Of a stretch of 64,000 nucleotides of DNA, positions 48,695 to 57,227 are shown piece by piece. The stretch spans positions 1-64,000 of the forward strand of contig JAZRUW010000027.1 in NCBI GenBank assembly GCA_045652745.1, written 5' to 3'. Each line of letters starts with the position of its first letter. The stretch's first letter is position 1. This DNA comes from RGIG2041 sp045652745 (GTDB taxonomy: Bacteria; Bacillota; Clostridia; UBA1381; UMGS1253). The notes beneath the pieces were generated by a model. The model saw only the letters and a program-made list of their open reading frames with translations, ran no database searches and had not been told where the DNA came from. The translations under genes were made by a program, and so were the position numbers.

Positions 48695-50001
48695 TAGTAC
48701 GAGAACAAACAATACCGTGGGCACCGTTTTCCGACAAGCACAAAACCTATATCAAAGAGGCGCTTAATAATGCGCTCAATGTCGCAGAGGGTGCAATCCG
48801 AAGCGGCAAAACAATTGACCATTGTATTATTGCGGCAATGTACCTGGAAACCTGTAAGGATAAAATACATCTTGCAAGCGGGTCGAGCCAGCCGAATGCA
48901 CGCTTGAATATAGGCGAATGTAACGGCTTTGGCTTGGAGCATCTTTTCCGGGGACGATGCAAGTGGGGAAAATTCAAAAGCAATGAGGCATTGTATATAC
49001 AAACGCAAACCGGGGAGAAGGTTGTAATCTTCGCTGGTGGTGGTAAAGCGGACAGCTATAAGAAAATCCTCGGTAACTCTTATGGCTTATGGATTGCGAC
49101 GGAAATCAACGAGCATTATGACAGCGATAATAGCCGTGAGAGTTTTATCAAGGTCGCTTTCGGTAGACAGGTCGCAGCTCATCATCCGTTGACTTTGTGG
49201 GACCTGAATCCGAACCCTCCCAAGCATCCGATATATGCAAATTACATTGATAAATGGCTCGGTAATTACCCGGGCGGATATCAATATCAGCATTTTACTA
49301 TAGACGACAACCTAAGTCTGACAGAGCAGCGACGTGAGGAAATCAAAGGCAGATACGAAGCCGGTTCCATATGGCATCAGCGTGATATCTTGGGGCGCAG
49401 AGTGGCGGCACAGGGATTAGTGTTTCCGAAGTTTGCTGCCGATGCAACGCCGCACGTTATATCTGCAAAGGCTGTGCCAGAACGTTTTCGCTGGTGCAAG
49501 GTCGGTTTTGACTTTGGCGGTAATGGTTCCGCATATGCCCTTGTGTGTACGGCCGAAGGCTACGACGGCAAATACTATGTGCTCAAATCAAAGAAGGCGC
49601 AGGCGAAAGAAATGGCAATGCAGGACATCGAGGATATGGCGGTGCATTTCTGTGAATACATTGAGCGAAAATATGGCGCGCGCGCGGAACGGTTGCTGTG
49701 CGACCATATTCAAGCGATTATCAATTCCATCAATGACAATACGCCGTTGGATGCAGACATGACATACAAACCGCCACTGGAGGACAGACCGTTTGTGATG
49801 AGCAAACTGCTTGCGAACAGGCGTATTTATTTTGTTGAGGATGAGTGCAGTGATTTAATTGATGAACTGCAAAATCTTGTGTTCGATACGAAGGCGGACA
49901 GAGCAATTGTTCTGGACGATGGGACTATGCAAATTGATACTTGGGATGCGTGGACATATTCATGTGCAGACGATTGGGACTATATTAAACTGGAGGAGTG
50001 A
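48691..50001 (+). CDS. terL: Terminase large subunit
   Basis: 436 residues. The ATPase Walker A is EGAIRSGKTIDH (about residues 31-42) and Walker B is LWIATEINEHY. The C-terminal RNase H-like nuclease has FDFGGNGSAYALVC and further acids (LLCDH, CSDLIDELQNL). It is the packaging motor and cuts the DNA to fill the head. Length is normal for the pac/SPP1-like class. Confidence 0.95.
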   Translation: MIVREQTIPWAPFSDKHKTYIKEALNNALNVAEGAIRSGKTIDHCIIAAMYLETCKDKIHLASGSSQPNARLNIGECNGFGLEHLFRGRCKWGKFKSNEALYIQTQTGEKVVIFAGGGKADSYKKILGNSYGLWIATEINEHYDSDNSRESFIKVAFGRQVAAHHPLTLWDLNPNPPKHPIYANYIDKWLGNYPGGYQYQHFTIDDNLSLTEQRREEIKGRYEAGSIWHQRDILGRRVAAQGLVFPKFAADATPHVISAKAVPERFRWCKVGFDFGGNGSAYALVCTAEGYDGKYYVLKSKKAQAKEMAMQDIEDMAVHFCEYIERKYGARAERLLCDHIQAIINSINDNTPLDADMTYKPPLEDRPFVMSKLLANRRIYFVEDECSDLIDELQNLVFDTKADRAIVLDDGTMQIDTWDAWTYSCADDWDYIKLEE

Positions 50002-51344
50002 TTACCATTTTTCAGAAATTTAAGAATTTTTGGCAAATCTTTTGGGAGGCCATCCAAACGGCGTATAACAAAGCGTTTAAATCTCCGATGAAAACGCAAG
50101 CGCAGCAGTGGCAAGATATTACGAAAATCAATTTTCTTGATATCTTTGTTACGAAGCTGAGCAATCTTGTGAATACAGAGGCAACATTCGACATTGAGAG
50201 CGACAGCGGTTTAGTGGAGCGCCTTAAAACGCTTTGCAAAAGCCTCGAGAGCAGACGGTCACATATTACGGAGCACATGCTTGGTGACGGTGATTTTTAC
50301 ATATTCCCGGCACACAATACCCGGGGTGAAATTGTGCATACTTATCTGACGCAGCAGCAGGTGCGCATCGTTGCTATGGACGGCGAGGAAATCATCGAGG
50401 CTTGTGGTCTGATTGACTGGCTTGTGGATAATAATAATCGTGTTTTCTATCTGTTGCGCAGACATAAACTTACGCCGGATGGTACGCTTGTAATCACTTA
50501 CCAGAGCGTTAATGATCAGGGCAAGCACACATCCGTGGCGCAGTGGGATTACATTGACGGTCACGAATTCCGATATGGTAATGCAAAGCATATCGGCTTC
50601 GGAAGATACAAGTCCCCGGCATCGAGCCGAGGTTTGTCGCCGATATATGGTGTACCGTTGAATTTCGGGTGCGATGAAATCGAGAAAAGAATTTTCGAGG
50701 ATTTGAAGCAGATTGACGATGAGTTCAGACTGGGTAAATCCAAGATATTTACCGACCCGCGCAACCTCTTAAAGGATGAGGAAAAGAAAGAGTATAAGTT
50801 GGCAGAAAATATCATCCCGGTAAAGTCCAGAAGCGGACAGCAAAGTGGTCCGAATATTGATATTTTCAATCCTACCCTCCGCCATTCTGAGCATTATGCT
50901 AAGTTGGTCAGCGATATGGCGATGCTTGAAAAGGAAATCGGCACGAGCAAGGGCATTCTGACGGACAATGAAACTGCGTATACAGCTACGGCAACAGCAG
51001 TAAAACGCGCGAATAAAGACACGATTGCCTTAATTAACCAAATCCGTGCGGCGCTGGATGCCGGCAATGAAATGACGCTTCGCGCCGATGCGGTATATCT
51101 TAACGTTGCGCAGGATTTGTGGAGTTACCGTTCAGATTGGTATGACCCGTTCGAGGACCCGGACGAGCAGTGGCGCCGTCTTGTGGAAGCAAAGAACAAC
51201 GGTGCAGCTGATGCGACTGACCTTATCAAATGGCAATGGCCGAATCTTGACGAGGACGAAGTCATGGAAAAAATCGAGAGAATAAAAGAAGAGGCGCAGA
51301 GCGAGGCAAATTCCGCGCTCGATAGAATGTTTGCAGGTGAGTAA
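49998..51344 (+). CDS. Portal protein
   Basis: 448 residues, GTG start overlapping terL. FLDIFVTKLSNLVNTEATFDIE, ITEHMLGDGDFYIFPAHNTRGEIVHTYLTQQQVR, and RGLSPIYGVPLNFGCDEIEKRIFEDLKQIDDEFRLGKSKIF fit the SPP1-type portal family. It forms the dodecameric ring through which DNA enters and leaves. Acidic C-terminus (LDEDEVMEKIERIKEEAQSE). Confidence 0.9.
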   Translation: MITIFQKFKNFWQIFWEAIQTAYNKAFKSPMKTQAQQWQDITKINFLDIFVTKLSNLVNTEATFDIESDSGLVERLKTLCKSLESRRSHITEHMLGDGDFYIFPAHNTRGEIVHTYLTQQQVRIVAMDGEEIIEACGLIDWLVDNNNRVFYLLRRHKLTPDGTLVITYQSVNDQGKHTSVAQWDYIDGHEFRYGNAKHIGFGRYKSPASSRGLSPIYGVPLNFGCDEIEKRIFEDLKQIDDEFRLGKSKIFTDPRNLLKDEEKKEYKLAENIIPVKSRSGQQSGPNIDIFNPTLRHSEHYAKLVSDMAMLEKEIGTSKGILTDNETAYTATATAVKRANKDTIALINQIRAALDAGNEMTLRADAVYLNVAQDLWSYRSDWYDPFEDPDEQWRRLVEAKNNGAADATDLIKWQWPNLDEDEVMEKIERIKEEAQSEANSALDRMFAGE

Positions 51345-51346
51345 AC

Positions 51347-53215
51347 ATGAGCAAAGATGTGTCCGAGAGACTTGAAAGACAAGCAGATTTATTATTTCGC
51401 AATATAGCAGGTTGGGAACGTAATGCCCTGCGTCGCATCGGCAGACGCGTCAAAAGCATCGGCAAACTCAGTCATGCCGACCTGCAGGCGATAAATAATG
51501 CCGCTCTGGTTAAACAGGATATGAAAGTGATTATGCAAGAACTTTCAATCATCACAGGTCAGAATGCAGCTGCGGTGCAGAACATCTATTCCGAGATGAT
51601 GGAAGCGCAGCATAAAGAAAACGAGCCGCTTTATGATTACCGAGGCAAGAAATTCAAGACTGTATCGGAAAGTCGAGAGCTGCAGGCAATTGTGAGAGCT
51701 TATGCACGCACAACGGCAAAGTCAATGGTCAATTTGAGCATGACCAAAGCGAAAAAAATCGGCTCAATTGACAAAAACGGAAAGTTTGTTGCATTGGATA
51801 AGAATTTCAAAGCAATCCTGGATAAAGCGGTGATGAGCATATCCACCGGCACGGGAGATTTCAACAGTGAGATGCGCGATGTGCTTAAAGAGCTGGGCGG
51901 CAGCGGATTGAGGTTTAACTATGGCGGCGGTGTAATACGCCGGGTAGATTCTATGGTTCGGGCAAATCTGCTGTGGGGAGCAAAACAAGCGAGCGTTGAA
52001 TACAATGAAATGATTGGTGAAGAATTGGGCTGTGATGGCATAGAGATTGACTGGCACAGCAATCCTCGCCCGGAGCATGAATTTATGCAGGGCAGGCAGT
52101 TTAGCTTGCACGGCCGAAAACGTATCAACGGTGTTACATATGAGAGCGCAGACAGGGCGCTTGCCGCGTTGCAGGACTATGGTTGCTTGCACTTTAAAAC
52201 GCCGATTATTTTGGGCATATCCGAGCCGACCTATACCAAAGAGCAGCTTGCCGAGCTGAACCGCAAAAACACAAAGCAGGTCGAAATTGACGGTATAAAA
52301 AAGACGGGATATGGATGGAAGCAGACTATGCGCCGCCTTGAAACCGAAGGGCGCAGAACCAGGGAGCAGATGGAAATCCTAAAGGCGAGCGGGGACCATG
52401 AGGGTGTGCGGCAGCTGAAGTATAAAGCAAGTGCCATTGAGGAAAAGTATACACAGATTGCAAACGCCACCGGCATCAAGGCACAGCGCGAGAAAATGGC
52501 GATTGTGAAAAGCAATGCATCCAAACAAGCCACACCTAATACGGATGTAGAATATATGTCGAAAAGCTTCCGGCCAAAATTCGATGCCGGACAGGTTGTG
52601 ACTGTCGGAAATGAGGATGTAGCGCTGAAAAGAGTACGCAATAGCCAGTTTGAATTATACGCGGGAACCGAAGCGACTCGCAGGGATAAAGCTGTAAGGA
52701 TGACTGAAAGAAATTTGCAGGATGTATCAAAAATGCTTCCAGTAGAAATTGATATGCCTAAAGTAGCAGTTGTGGATTTTGAAAAGTGTGGTTTCAATGC
52801 CGATGCTATTGGCGGATACGACCGAAAGACCGGCATGATGTTCTTGAATAGAAAATATTATACAGAGCAACAAATACTCGATTTTGTCCAAGAAACTGAG
52901 GGATATTTTGCAAATCAAACTAAACATGCGCCGTACTTGCACGAAATCGGACATAGATATTACGACGAATCGATAAAAAGGCTTGCAAAAACAAAAAAGA
53001 TAGGATATAATGAAAGTAAATCAATAATAGATTCTCGAATTATGGAATATGTTCACAGACATAATGACAGCGGTGCAGTGGTGGCGAAAAGAGTAGGCGG
53101 ACATGCTGAGATTGCATACAGGGACGGGAACTATGGTGAATTAATAGCTGAATGTTTTAGCGTATATGGTGACAGCGACTTTAGCAGAGGGCTTATAGAC
53201 ATATTAGGGAGGTGA
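51347..53215 (+). CDS. MuF head protein fused to a C-terminal HExxH metallopeptidase-like domain
   Basis: 622 residues, about twice a plain MuF/gp7 head protein. Residues about 1-300 are the minor head protein: GVIRRVDSMVRANLLWGAKQASVEYNEMI, RPEHEFMQGRQFSL and ALAALQDYGCLHFKTPIILG. After a charged coiled stretch (310-400) and a linker comes a new domain (about 420-622) with KVAVVDFEKCGFNADAIGGYDRKTGMMFLN, HAPYLHEIGHRYYDE (HExxH at residue 532) and a C-terminal GNYGELIAECFSVYG (third ligand Glu). This is the gluzincin-like domain of MuF polymorphic toxins. Injected with DNA, it could act on a protein in the next host. Toxic activity is inferred. Confidence 0.85.
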   Translation: MSKDVSERLERQADLLFRNIAGWERNALRRIGRRVKSIGKLSHADLQAINNAALVKQDMKVIMQELSIITGQNAAAVQNIYSEMMEAQHKENEPLYDYRGKKFKTVSESRELQAIVRAYARTTAKSMVNLSMTKAKKIGSIDKNGKFVALDKNFKAILDKAVMSISTGTGDFNSEMRDVLKELGGSGLRFNYGGGVIRRVDSMVRANLLWGAKQASVEYNEMIGEELGCDGIEIDWHSNPRPEHEFMQGRQFSLHGRKRINGVTYESADRALAALQDYGCLHFKTPIILGISEPTYTKEQLAELNRKNTKQVEIDGIKKTGYGWKQTMRRLETEGRRTREQMEILKASGDHEGVRQLKYKASAIEEKYTQIANATGIKAQREKMAIVKSNASKQATPNTDVEYMSKSFRPKFDAGQVVTVGNEDVALKRVRNSQFELYAGTEATRRDKAVRMTERNLQDVSKMLPVEIDMPKVAVVDFEKCGFNADAIGGYDRKTGMMFLNRKYYTEQQILDFVQETEGYFANQTKHAPYLHEIGHRYYDESIKRLAKTKKIGYNESKSIIDSRIMEYVHRHNDSGAVVAKRVGGHAEIAYRDGNYGELIAECFSVYGDSDFSRGLIDILGR

Positions 53216-53223
53216 ATATTTGT

Positions 53224-53376
53224 ATGATGATTCCACCAACAAAAGAGGAAATAGCATTGGTCAATAGACTTCGAATAACCGAAGATAAGGCGGAAATAGA
53301 ACGCATACAAAATCGCCTTTCTGAAATTGCCCAGGAAAAGAAAAAAACAATCAAGGGATATTGCTTTGATGCATAA
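53224..53376 (+). CDS. 50-residue protein behind the MuF-metallopeptidase gene
   Basis: MMIPPTKEEIALVNRLRITEDKAEIERIQNRLSEIAQEKKK...: a helical, charged protein ending TIKGYCFDA. GGGAGGTGAATATTTGT precedes the ATG. It follows the MuF-toxin fusion by eight bases, the usual place of an immunity or accessory gene. Its size is small for an inhibitor and no homologue is recognised. The stop codon forms the base of a terminator-like hairpin. Confidence 0.6.
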   Translation: MMIPPTKEEIALVNRLRITEDKAEIERIQNRLSEIAQEKKKTIKGYCFDA

Positions 53377-53530
53377 GCACTTACATTTCGTAGGTGCTTT
53401 TTTCGTACCATAACGTACCCGGCACGCCTCTCGATGATGCGGACCACGCCGGGTCTTTCGATTACTAATTGGGGTATGCATTTTCGGATGCATACTTGAG
53501 AGAGTCGCTTCTGTGGCTCTCTTTTTATGC
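53374..53530 (+). other. Structured non-coding stretch with four hairpins
   Basis: In order: AAGCACTTAC / GTAGGTGCTT plus T run (53375-53404); ACCCGGC / GCCGGGT (53417-53454); perfect GTATGCAT / ATGCATAC (53474-53495); AGAGAGTC / GGCTCTCT plus T run (about 53500-53525). The remaining bases to 53651 hold no gene. The first and last look like terminators; the whole block lies between the head-protein and scaffold genes. Confidence 0.6.
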
Positions 53531-53651
53531 CGCTGACCGATACGCGGTGTACAAATGGTCGGGTTGGAAAGCGTTTGACAGTAAACCATACGAACGGTAT
53601 GCGTTGAGGTCAAGCGCTATTTTTGTAAATTAACGTATAGGAGCAAATCAT

Positions 53652-53855
53652 ATGAAATGTCCGTACAACCGAAAAAAAGAAACACAAATACTGCAATGGA
53701 CGCAAGAGCCGGACGAGAATAACGAAACGGTCTTGAAAAGTGGCGAGCAAATTACCACAACAACCTTTGAACTTATGGAGTGCACACGTGAACAATGCGG
53801 TGCATTTCACAACGGGCGATGCTGCTATGCGAGCGTAAACATGGATAATATGTAA
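53652..53855 (+). CDS. Small cysteine-rich phage protein
   Basis: 67 residues: MKCPYNRKKETQILQWTQEPDENNETVLKSGEQ ... FELMECTREQCGAFHNGRCCYAS. Five cysteines suggest a zinc site. Recurs in Clostridia phages between head protein and scaffold. AGGAGC precedes the ATG at 53652. Role unknown. Confidence 0.65.
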   Translation: MKCPYNRKKETQILQWTQEPDENNETVLKSGEQITTTTFELMECTREQCGAFHNGRCCYASVNMDNM

Positions 53856-53869
53856 GGAGGTACACACAA

Positions 53870-53896
53870 ATGCATAAATGGCGTTTTCCGCCGTAG
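53870..53896 (+). CDS. Possible 8-residue leader peptide MHKWRFPP
   Basis: A perfect TAAGGAGG site seven bases before an ATG opens an eight-codon frame whose stop (TAG) lies at the base of the next terminator-like hairpin. Arrangement is that of a translational attenuator or leader peptide. Expression is not shown. Confidence 0.4.
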   Translation: MHKWRFPP

Positions 53897-53929
53897 CACT
53901 TATGGAAATTCCGTAGGTGCTTTTTTATT
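53894..53929 (+). terminator. Terminator-like hairpin before scaffold gene
   Basis: AGCACTTATGGAA / TTCCGTAGGTGCT (two G-U or mismatch positions) followed by TTTTTTATT. Nearly the same stem as at 53375-53404. Confidence 0.7.
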
Positions 53930-54041
53930 GCCCTGAATACGGCGAAAACTGTTCACACTACCGCCTAATCGGCGGAATACAAATAAAGGGCGCAGAGGTG
54001 GGACTGGCCACCATAAAAGGACAGCGCGAGAGGAGAAAAAT

Positions 54042-54614
54042 ATGTTAGAAGTACTGAGAAAGTTATTCGGCGATGCGGTAACGGATGATATTATGTCGCA
54101 GTTCAATGCAGAACTCGGCAAGCGTTTCGTTGCTAAAGCAGACTATAACGCAAAGATTGAGCGGATTAAAACCCTAGAGGGCGAAAAAAGTGACTTCGAG
54201 GATAAAATCAAAACGCTTACAGATGAGGCGCAGTCTGCCGAGGATGTTAAGAAGCAGCTCGAAACATTGCAGAATGACATCAAAACAAAGGAGCGCGAAG
54301 CAGAACAGGAGCGCGCTGCACAGGAAAAAGCTGACGGCATTGCAAGCCGTTTTGCTGCAGTCGTAGGGGATAAGAAATTTTCCCACGCTGCAATAGAAGC
54401 CGACTACCTTAAGAAGTTCGGCGAGGCTTTGGATAACAAGGACAATCAGGGCAAATCTGATACGGAGATTTTCCAGGCGTTAACGAAAGACGACGGTGTG
54501 GCCTTTAAAAATGTCAATGTTGTTCATTTGCCGGGTGGAACCGATAAGGGTGGCGGCGCCGAAATTGATGAGGCGAAGGCTCGCGAGGTTATGGGCTTGC
54601 CGCCTGCAAAATAA
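54042..54614 (+). CDS. Phage scaffolding protein (GP20-type)
   Basis: 190 residues: MLEVLRKLFGDAVTDDIMSQFNAELGKRFVAKADYNAKIERIKTLEGEKSDFEDKIKTLTDEAQ ... with a long coiled coil (residues 35-95) and a short C-terminal end AKAREVMGLPPAK. Acidic, helical, directly before the capsid gene, as expected. It templates the procapsid and is then removed. GGAGAAAAAT precedes the ATG. Confidence 0.85.
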   Translation: MLEVLRKLFGDAVTDDIMSQFNAELGKRFVAKADYNAKIERIKTLEGEKSDFEDKIKTLTDEAQSAEDVKKQLETLQNDIKTKEREAEQERAAQEKADGIASRFAAVVGDKKFSHAAIEADYLKKFGEALDNKDNQGKSDTEIFQALTKDDGVAFKNVNVVHLPGGTDKGGGAEIDEAKAREVMGLPPAK

Positions 54615-54634
54615 AAGAAAAAGGAGTAAAAAAT

Positions 54635-55507
54635 ATGCCTAATACAATTGCATTATTTAAGACTTATATCAACCTGCTTGATGATGTGTACAAGCACGCA
54701 TCGGTCACGACCGCACTGGATACATCCTCCGCGCTCATCAGAGCGGGCGCGAATGCGAATGAAATCATAATTCCGAAGCTGTCTATGGACGCGCTTGCGG
54801 ATTATTCGAGAAACAGCGGTTATGTGAAGGGCGATGTGTCGCTGACGATGGAAACCGTAAAATACAACTACGACCGCGGTCGTAAGTTTGACGTGGATGC
54901 GATGGATGATGCTGAGACGGCAGGTGTTGCATTCGGTATGCTTTCCGCCGAATTCATCCGTACCAAGGTTGTGCCGGAAATGGATGCATTCCGCTTTGCA
55001 ACATACGCAGCCGCCGAAGGTATTTCCGTGGAATCCGGTGAGCTTGTCGACGGCAACGCTGTTCTTGCGGCGCTCGTAGCGGCGCAGAGCAAGATGGACG
55101 AGGACGAAGTGCCGGCTGAAAACAGATTTTTGTACATTTCTCCGACACAATTCAACGCCGTAAATGCGGTTGATACCACAAAGTCCAAGGAAGTGCTGGC
55201 AAGCTTTGCCGCAATTCATAAGGTGCCGCAGAGCCGTTTTTACACAGCAATCGACCTGTTAGACGGTACAAGTGAAAATGAGCTTGCAGGTGGCTTTAAG
55301 AAGTCGGCAGACGGTGCGGATATTAACTTTATGGTTATTCACAAGGATGCGGTTATCCAGCATCCGAAGCATCGCGTGAATAAGATTGTTAAGCCGGAGG
55401 ACAACCAGTACAGTGATGGCTGGATGTTCTTCTACCGCGCATACGGTCTTGCTGATGTTTATGAAAACAAGACTGCAGGTATCTACTTGCATCACAAGGG
55501 TGCGTAA
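54635..55507 (+). CDS. Major capsid protein
   Basis: 290 residues: NTIALFKTYINLLDDVYKHASVTTALDTSSALIRAGANANEIIIPKLSMDALADYSRNSGY ... TMETVKYNYDRGRKFDVDAMDDAETAGVAFGMLSAEFIRTKVVPEMDAFRF. The position after the scaffold, the length and the pattern fit an HK97-fold coat protein of the SPP1-like group. AAAGGAGTAAAAA precedes the ATG. Codon use is strongly biased, indicating high expression. Confidence 0.9.
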   Translation: MPNTIALFKTYINLLDDVYKHASVTTALDTSSALIRAGANANEIIIPKLSMDALADYSRNSGYVKGDVSLTMETVKYNYDRGRKFDVDAMDDAETAGVAFGMLSAEFIRTKVVPEMDAFRFATYAAAEGISVESGELVDGNAVLAALVAAQSKMDEDEVPAENRFLYISPTQFNAVNAVDTTKSKEVLASFAAIHKVPQSRFYTAIDLLDGTSENELAGGFKKSADGADINFMVIHKDAVIQHPKHRVNKIVKPEDNQYSDGWMFFYRAYGLADVYENKTAGIYLHHKGA

Positions 55508-55520
55508 GGAGGAGTAACAC

Positions 55521-55613
55521 ATGAAAACAGTAGGTTTGCGTATTAAACCGACCAAGAAGACCGAGACAAAAGCGCCGGAAGGCAAGAAGACCGAGAAACC
55601 TGCAGAAAAATAA
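55521..55613 (+). CDS. 30-residue Lys/Pro/Glu-rich phage peptide
   Basis: MKTVGLRIKPTKKTETKAPEGKKTEKPAEK. AAGGAGGAGTAACAC gives a strong start. Lies between capsid and connector, where small head decoration or spacer ORFs occur. No function known. Confidence 0.6.
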   Translation: MKTVGLRIKPTKKTETKAPEGKKTEKPAEK

Positions 55614-55631
55614 TCGAAAGGCGGCTGAGTG

Positions 55632-56009
55632 ATGAGCTATTTGACCTATGACGAATATGAAAAGCTGGGTGGTACGCTTGCAGACGCCGCCTTTAATCGC
55701 AATATAGACCGTGCGTGCGGCGTAATTGATGCTGAAACGCACGGCCGTATTGCCGTGATGAAGAAGGTGCCCGCACAGGTGAAGGCGTTATGCCGTGATT
55801 TGGTTGAATATTTTTCGGCTTATACAGTTACGGAGCGCTCTGTAACGAGCAAGAGCCAGTCTGCCGGTGGTGTAAGCGAAAGTGAAAGCTATGGCGTAAA
55901 AACCAAAGAGGAGCAGGCACAGGATGTTGAAAATTTGATTGTGGATTATCTGCTCAATGTAACGGACGATGCCGGGACTCCGCTTTTGTACAGGGGGTGC
56001 TCTGTATGA
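55632..56009 (+). CDS. Head-tail connector protein (Gp6/gp15-like)
   Basis: 125 residues: MSYLTYDEYEKLGGTLADAAFNRNIDRACGVIDAETHGRIAVMKKVPAQVKALCRDLVEYFSAYTV fits the helical DNA-packaging connector family (HK97 gp6 / SPP1 gp15). Its closing ring sits beneath the portal. Starts on the ATG after an overlapping GTG. Confidence 0.75.
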   Translation: MSYLTYDEYEKLGGTLADAAFNRNIDRACGVIDAETHGRIAVMKKVPAQVKALCRDLVEYFSAYTVTERSVTSKSQSAGGVSESESYGVKTKEEQAQDVENLIVDYLLNVTDDAGTPLLYRGCSV

Positions 56010-56425
56010 CGAATCTTTTCAAAGAAAAAGTCACGATATATAATGACATCCCCGAGACGCAAGATGCAAAAAGAACATTCTCACGTTTTGTGATAACGCA
56101 GTGCAATGTATCTGAACAAATCGTGGAGAAAGCGGATTCAACTATCCGCAATTTGGTCAATACAAAAACTGTAACCACGAAGGACATAGAGCACTATAAA
56201 TCACCTGTGGAGTATTTCGCCCTTTCTGCAGATGAACGCAAGGCATATTATACGGTGCACCCCGGTGATTTTGTTGTGTTCGGCGAGGTTGCGGATGAAG
56301 TGGCCGATGCAAGCGCTTTTTTGGCCTTGCAGAAAAAATATAAAGACAACGGAATCAAGGTCATTTCCGCGAATGCCTATATTCACGGTATGGCTGTAGA
56401 TAATGTGTCTATGACAAATGTATGA
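56006..56425 (+). CDS. Phage head-closure-region protein
   Basis: 139 residues: MTNLFKEKVTIYNDIPETQDAKRTFSRFVITQCNVSEQIVEKADSTIRNLVNTKTVTTKDIEHYKSPVEYFALSADERKAYYTVHPGDFVVFGEVADEVADASAFLALQ. Position corresponds to the head-closure (gp16-like) protein. Sequence has no clear signature. ATGA overlap with the previous gene and AGGGGG ribosome site. Confidence 0.6.
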   Translation: MTNLFKEKVTIYNDIPETQDAKRTFSRFVITQCNVSEQIVEKADSTIRNLVNTKTVTTKDIEHYKSPVEYFALSADERKAYYTVHPGDFVVFGEVADEVADASAFLALQKKYKDNGIKVISANAYIHGMAVDNVSMTNV

Positions 56426-56442
56426 TGAAAGGAGAGAGTACT

Positions 56443-56724
56443 ATGAAGCTGTATGAGGATTTGAGAGAAATTTTGGATACGTCTGCATCGGAAGGTGTTG
56501 ATGTGTCTGTTGCGGAAGATATGGCTGTTGCAAATGACCGTGACAATGAGGACGGTATCCGCACAGCCGGCAAGTTCTTAAGAAAGCATTATGCGGTAAT
56601 CACAAAGTGCCGCCGCATGCACGATAACGAAACGATTTGTGTGCTCTGCAGATTGCACGCAGATGGCGCAGGTGATGCGTTTAATGCTTTGGTTGCTGCG
56701 ATTGAGGACCGTGATGAGGCATGA
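56443..56724 (+). CDS. Small phage protein of unknown function
   Basis: 93 residues: MKLYEDLREILDTSASEGVDVSVAEDMAVANDRDNEDGIRTAGKFLRKHYAVITKCRRMHDNETICVLCRLHADGAGDAFNALVAAIEDRDEA. No domain recognised. AAAGGAGAGAG lies 7 bases before the ATG. Overlaps the next gene by four bases. Confidence 0.6.
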   Translation: MKLYEDLREILDTSASEGVDVSVAEDMAVANDRDNEDGIRTAGKFLRKHYAVITKCRRMHDNETICVLCRLHADGAGDAFNALVAAIEDRDEA

Positions 56725-57227
56725 GCAAACTTACGGAAATTGTAGATTATATGCGGCAGTGTCCGCAACTTGCAAATCTTTGGAGTATAGCGGCCACGGA
56801 GAATGACGGTGTTCGTGTTATTCTGCCTCAGGGTGCAAGCCCAGCTGTACAGTACGCTGAAAAAACTGATGTATATGGTCGATATGAATGCGATATTGTG
56901 CCGTATCCGTCCGTGTACGAGGATTTTCAAATCAACTGCTATGAAGCCTATGACGCATCCGACGGGAGTGCTCCGGCGCAGAATATCAACGTACTTCGGT
57001 ACGATGAGGTTGAGAAAATATGCAAATGGGTTGCGCAACAGAGCGAAAAACGAAATTTGCCGAGTATTACCGGCGAAAAGGTTGTTGATATTTCTTGTGA
57101 GCCGTTTGTGCCGCAGATACGCTATGTGAACACGCAAGAAAATCTTGCTGCATACTTCATAACGGTGCGCATTCGTTACGTCAACCCCTTCAAGGGAGGT
57201 TATGTAGAGTATGGATGTACGGATTGA
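56721..57227 (+). CDS. Tail terminator / tail completion protein
   Basis: 168 residues: MSKLTEIVDYMRQCPQLANLWSIAATENDGVRVILPQG ... YECDIVPYPSVYEDFQINCYEAYDA ... EKICKWVAQQSEKRNLPSITGEKVVDISCEPFVPQIRYVNTQENLAAYFITVRIRY. The order (before tail tube) and the final beta strand pattern fit phage tail terminators (gpU/gp17-like). It stops tube growth and joins head and tail. Confidence 0.7.
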   Translation: MSKLTEIVDYMRQCPQLANLWSIAATENDGVRVILPQGASPAVQYAEKTDVYGRYECDIVPYPSVYEDFQINCYEAYDASDGSAPAQNINVLRYDEVEKICKWVAQQSEKRNLPSITGEKVVDISCEPFVPQIRYVNTQENLAAYFITVRIRYVNPFKGGYVEYGCTD

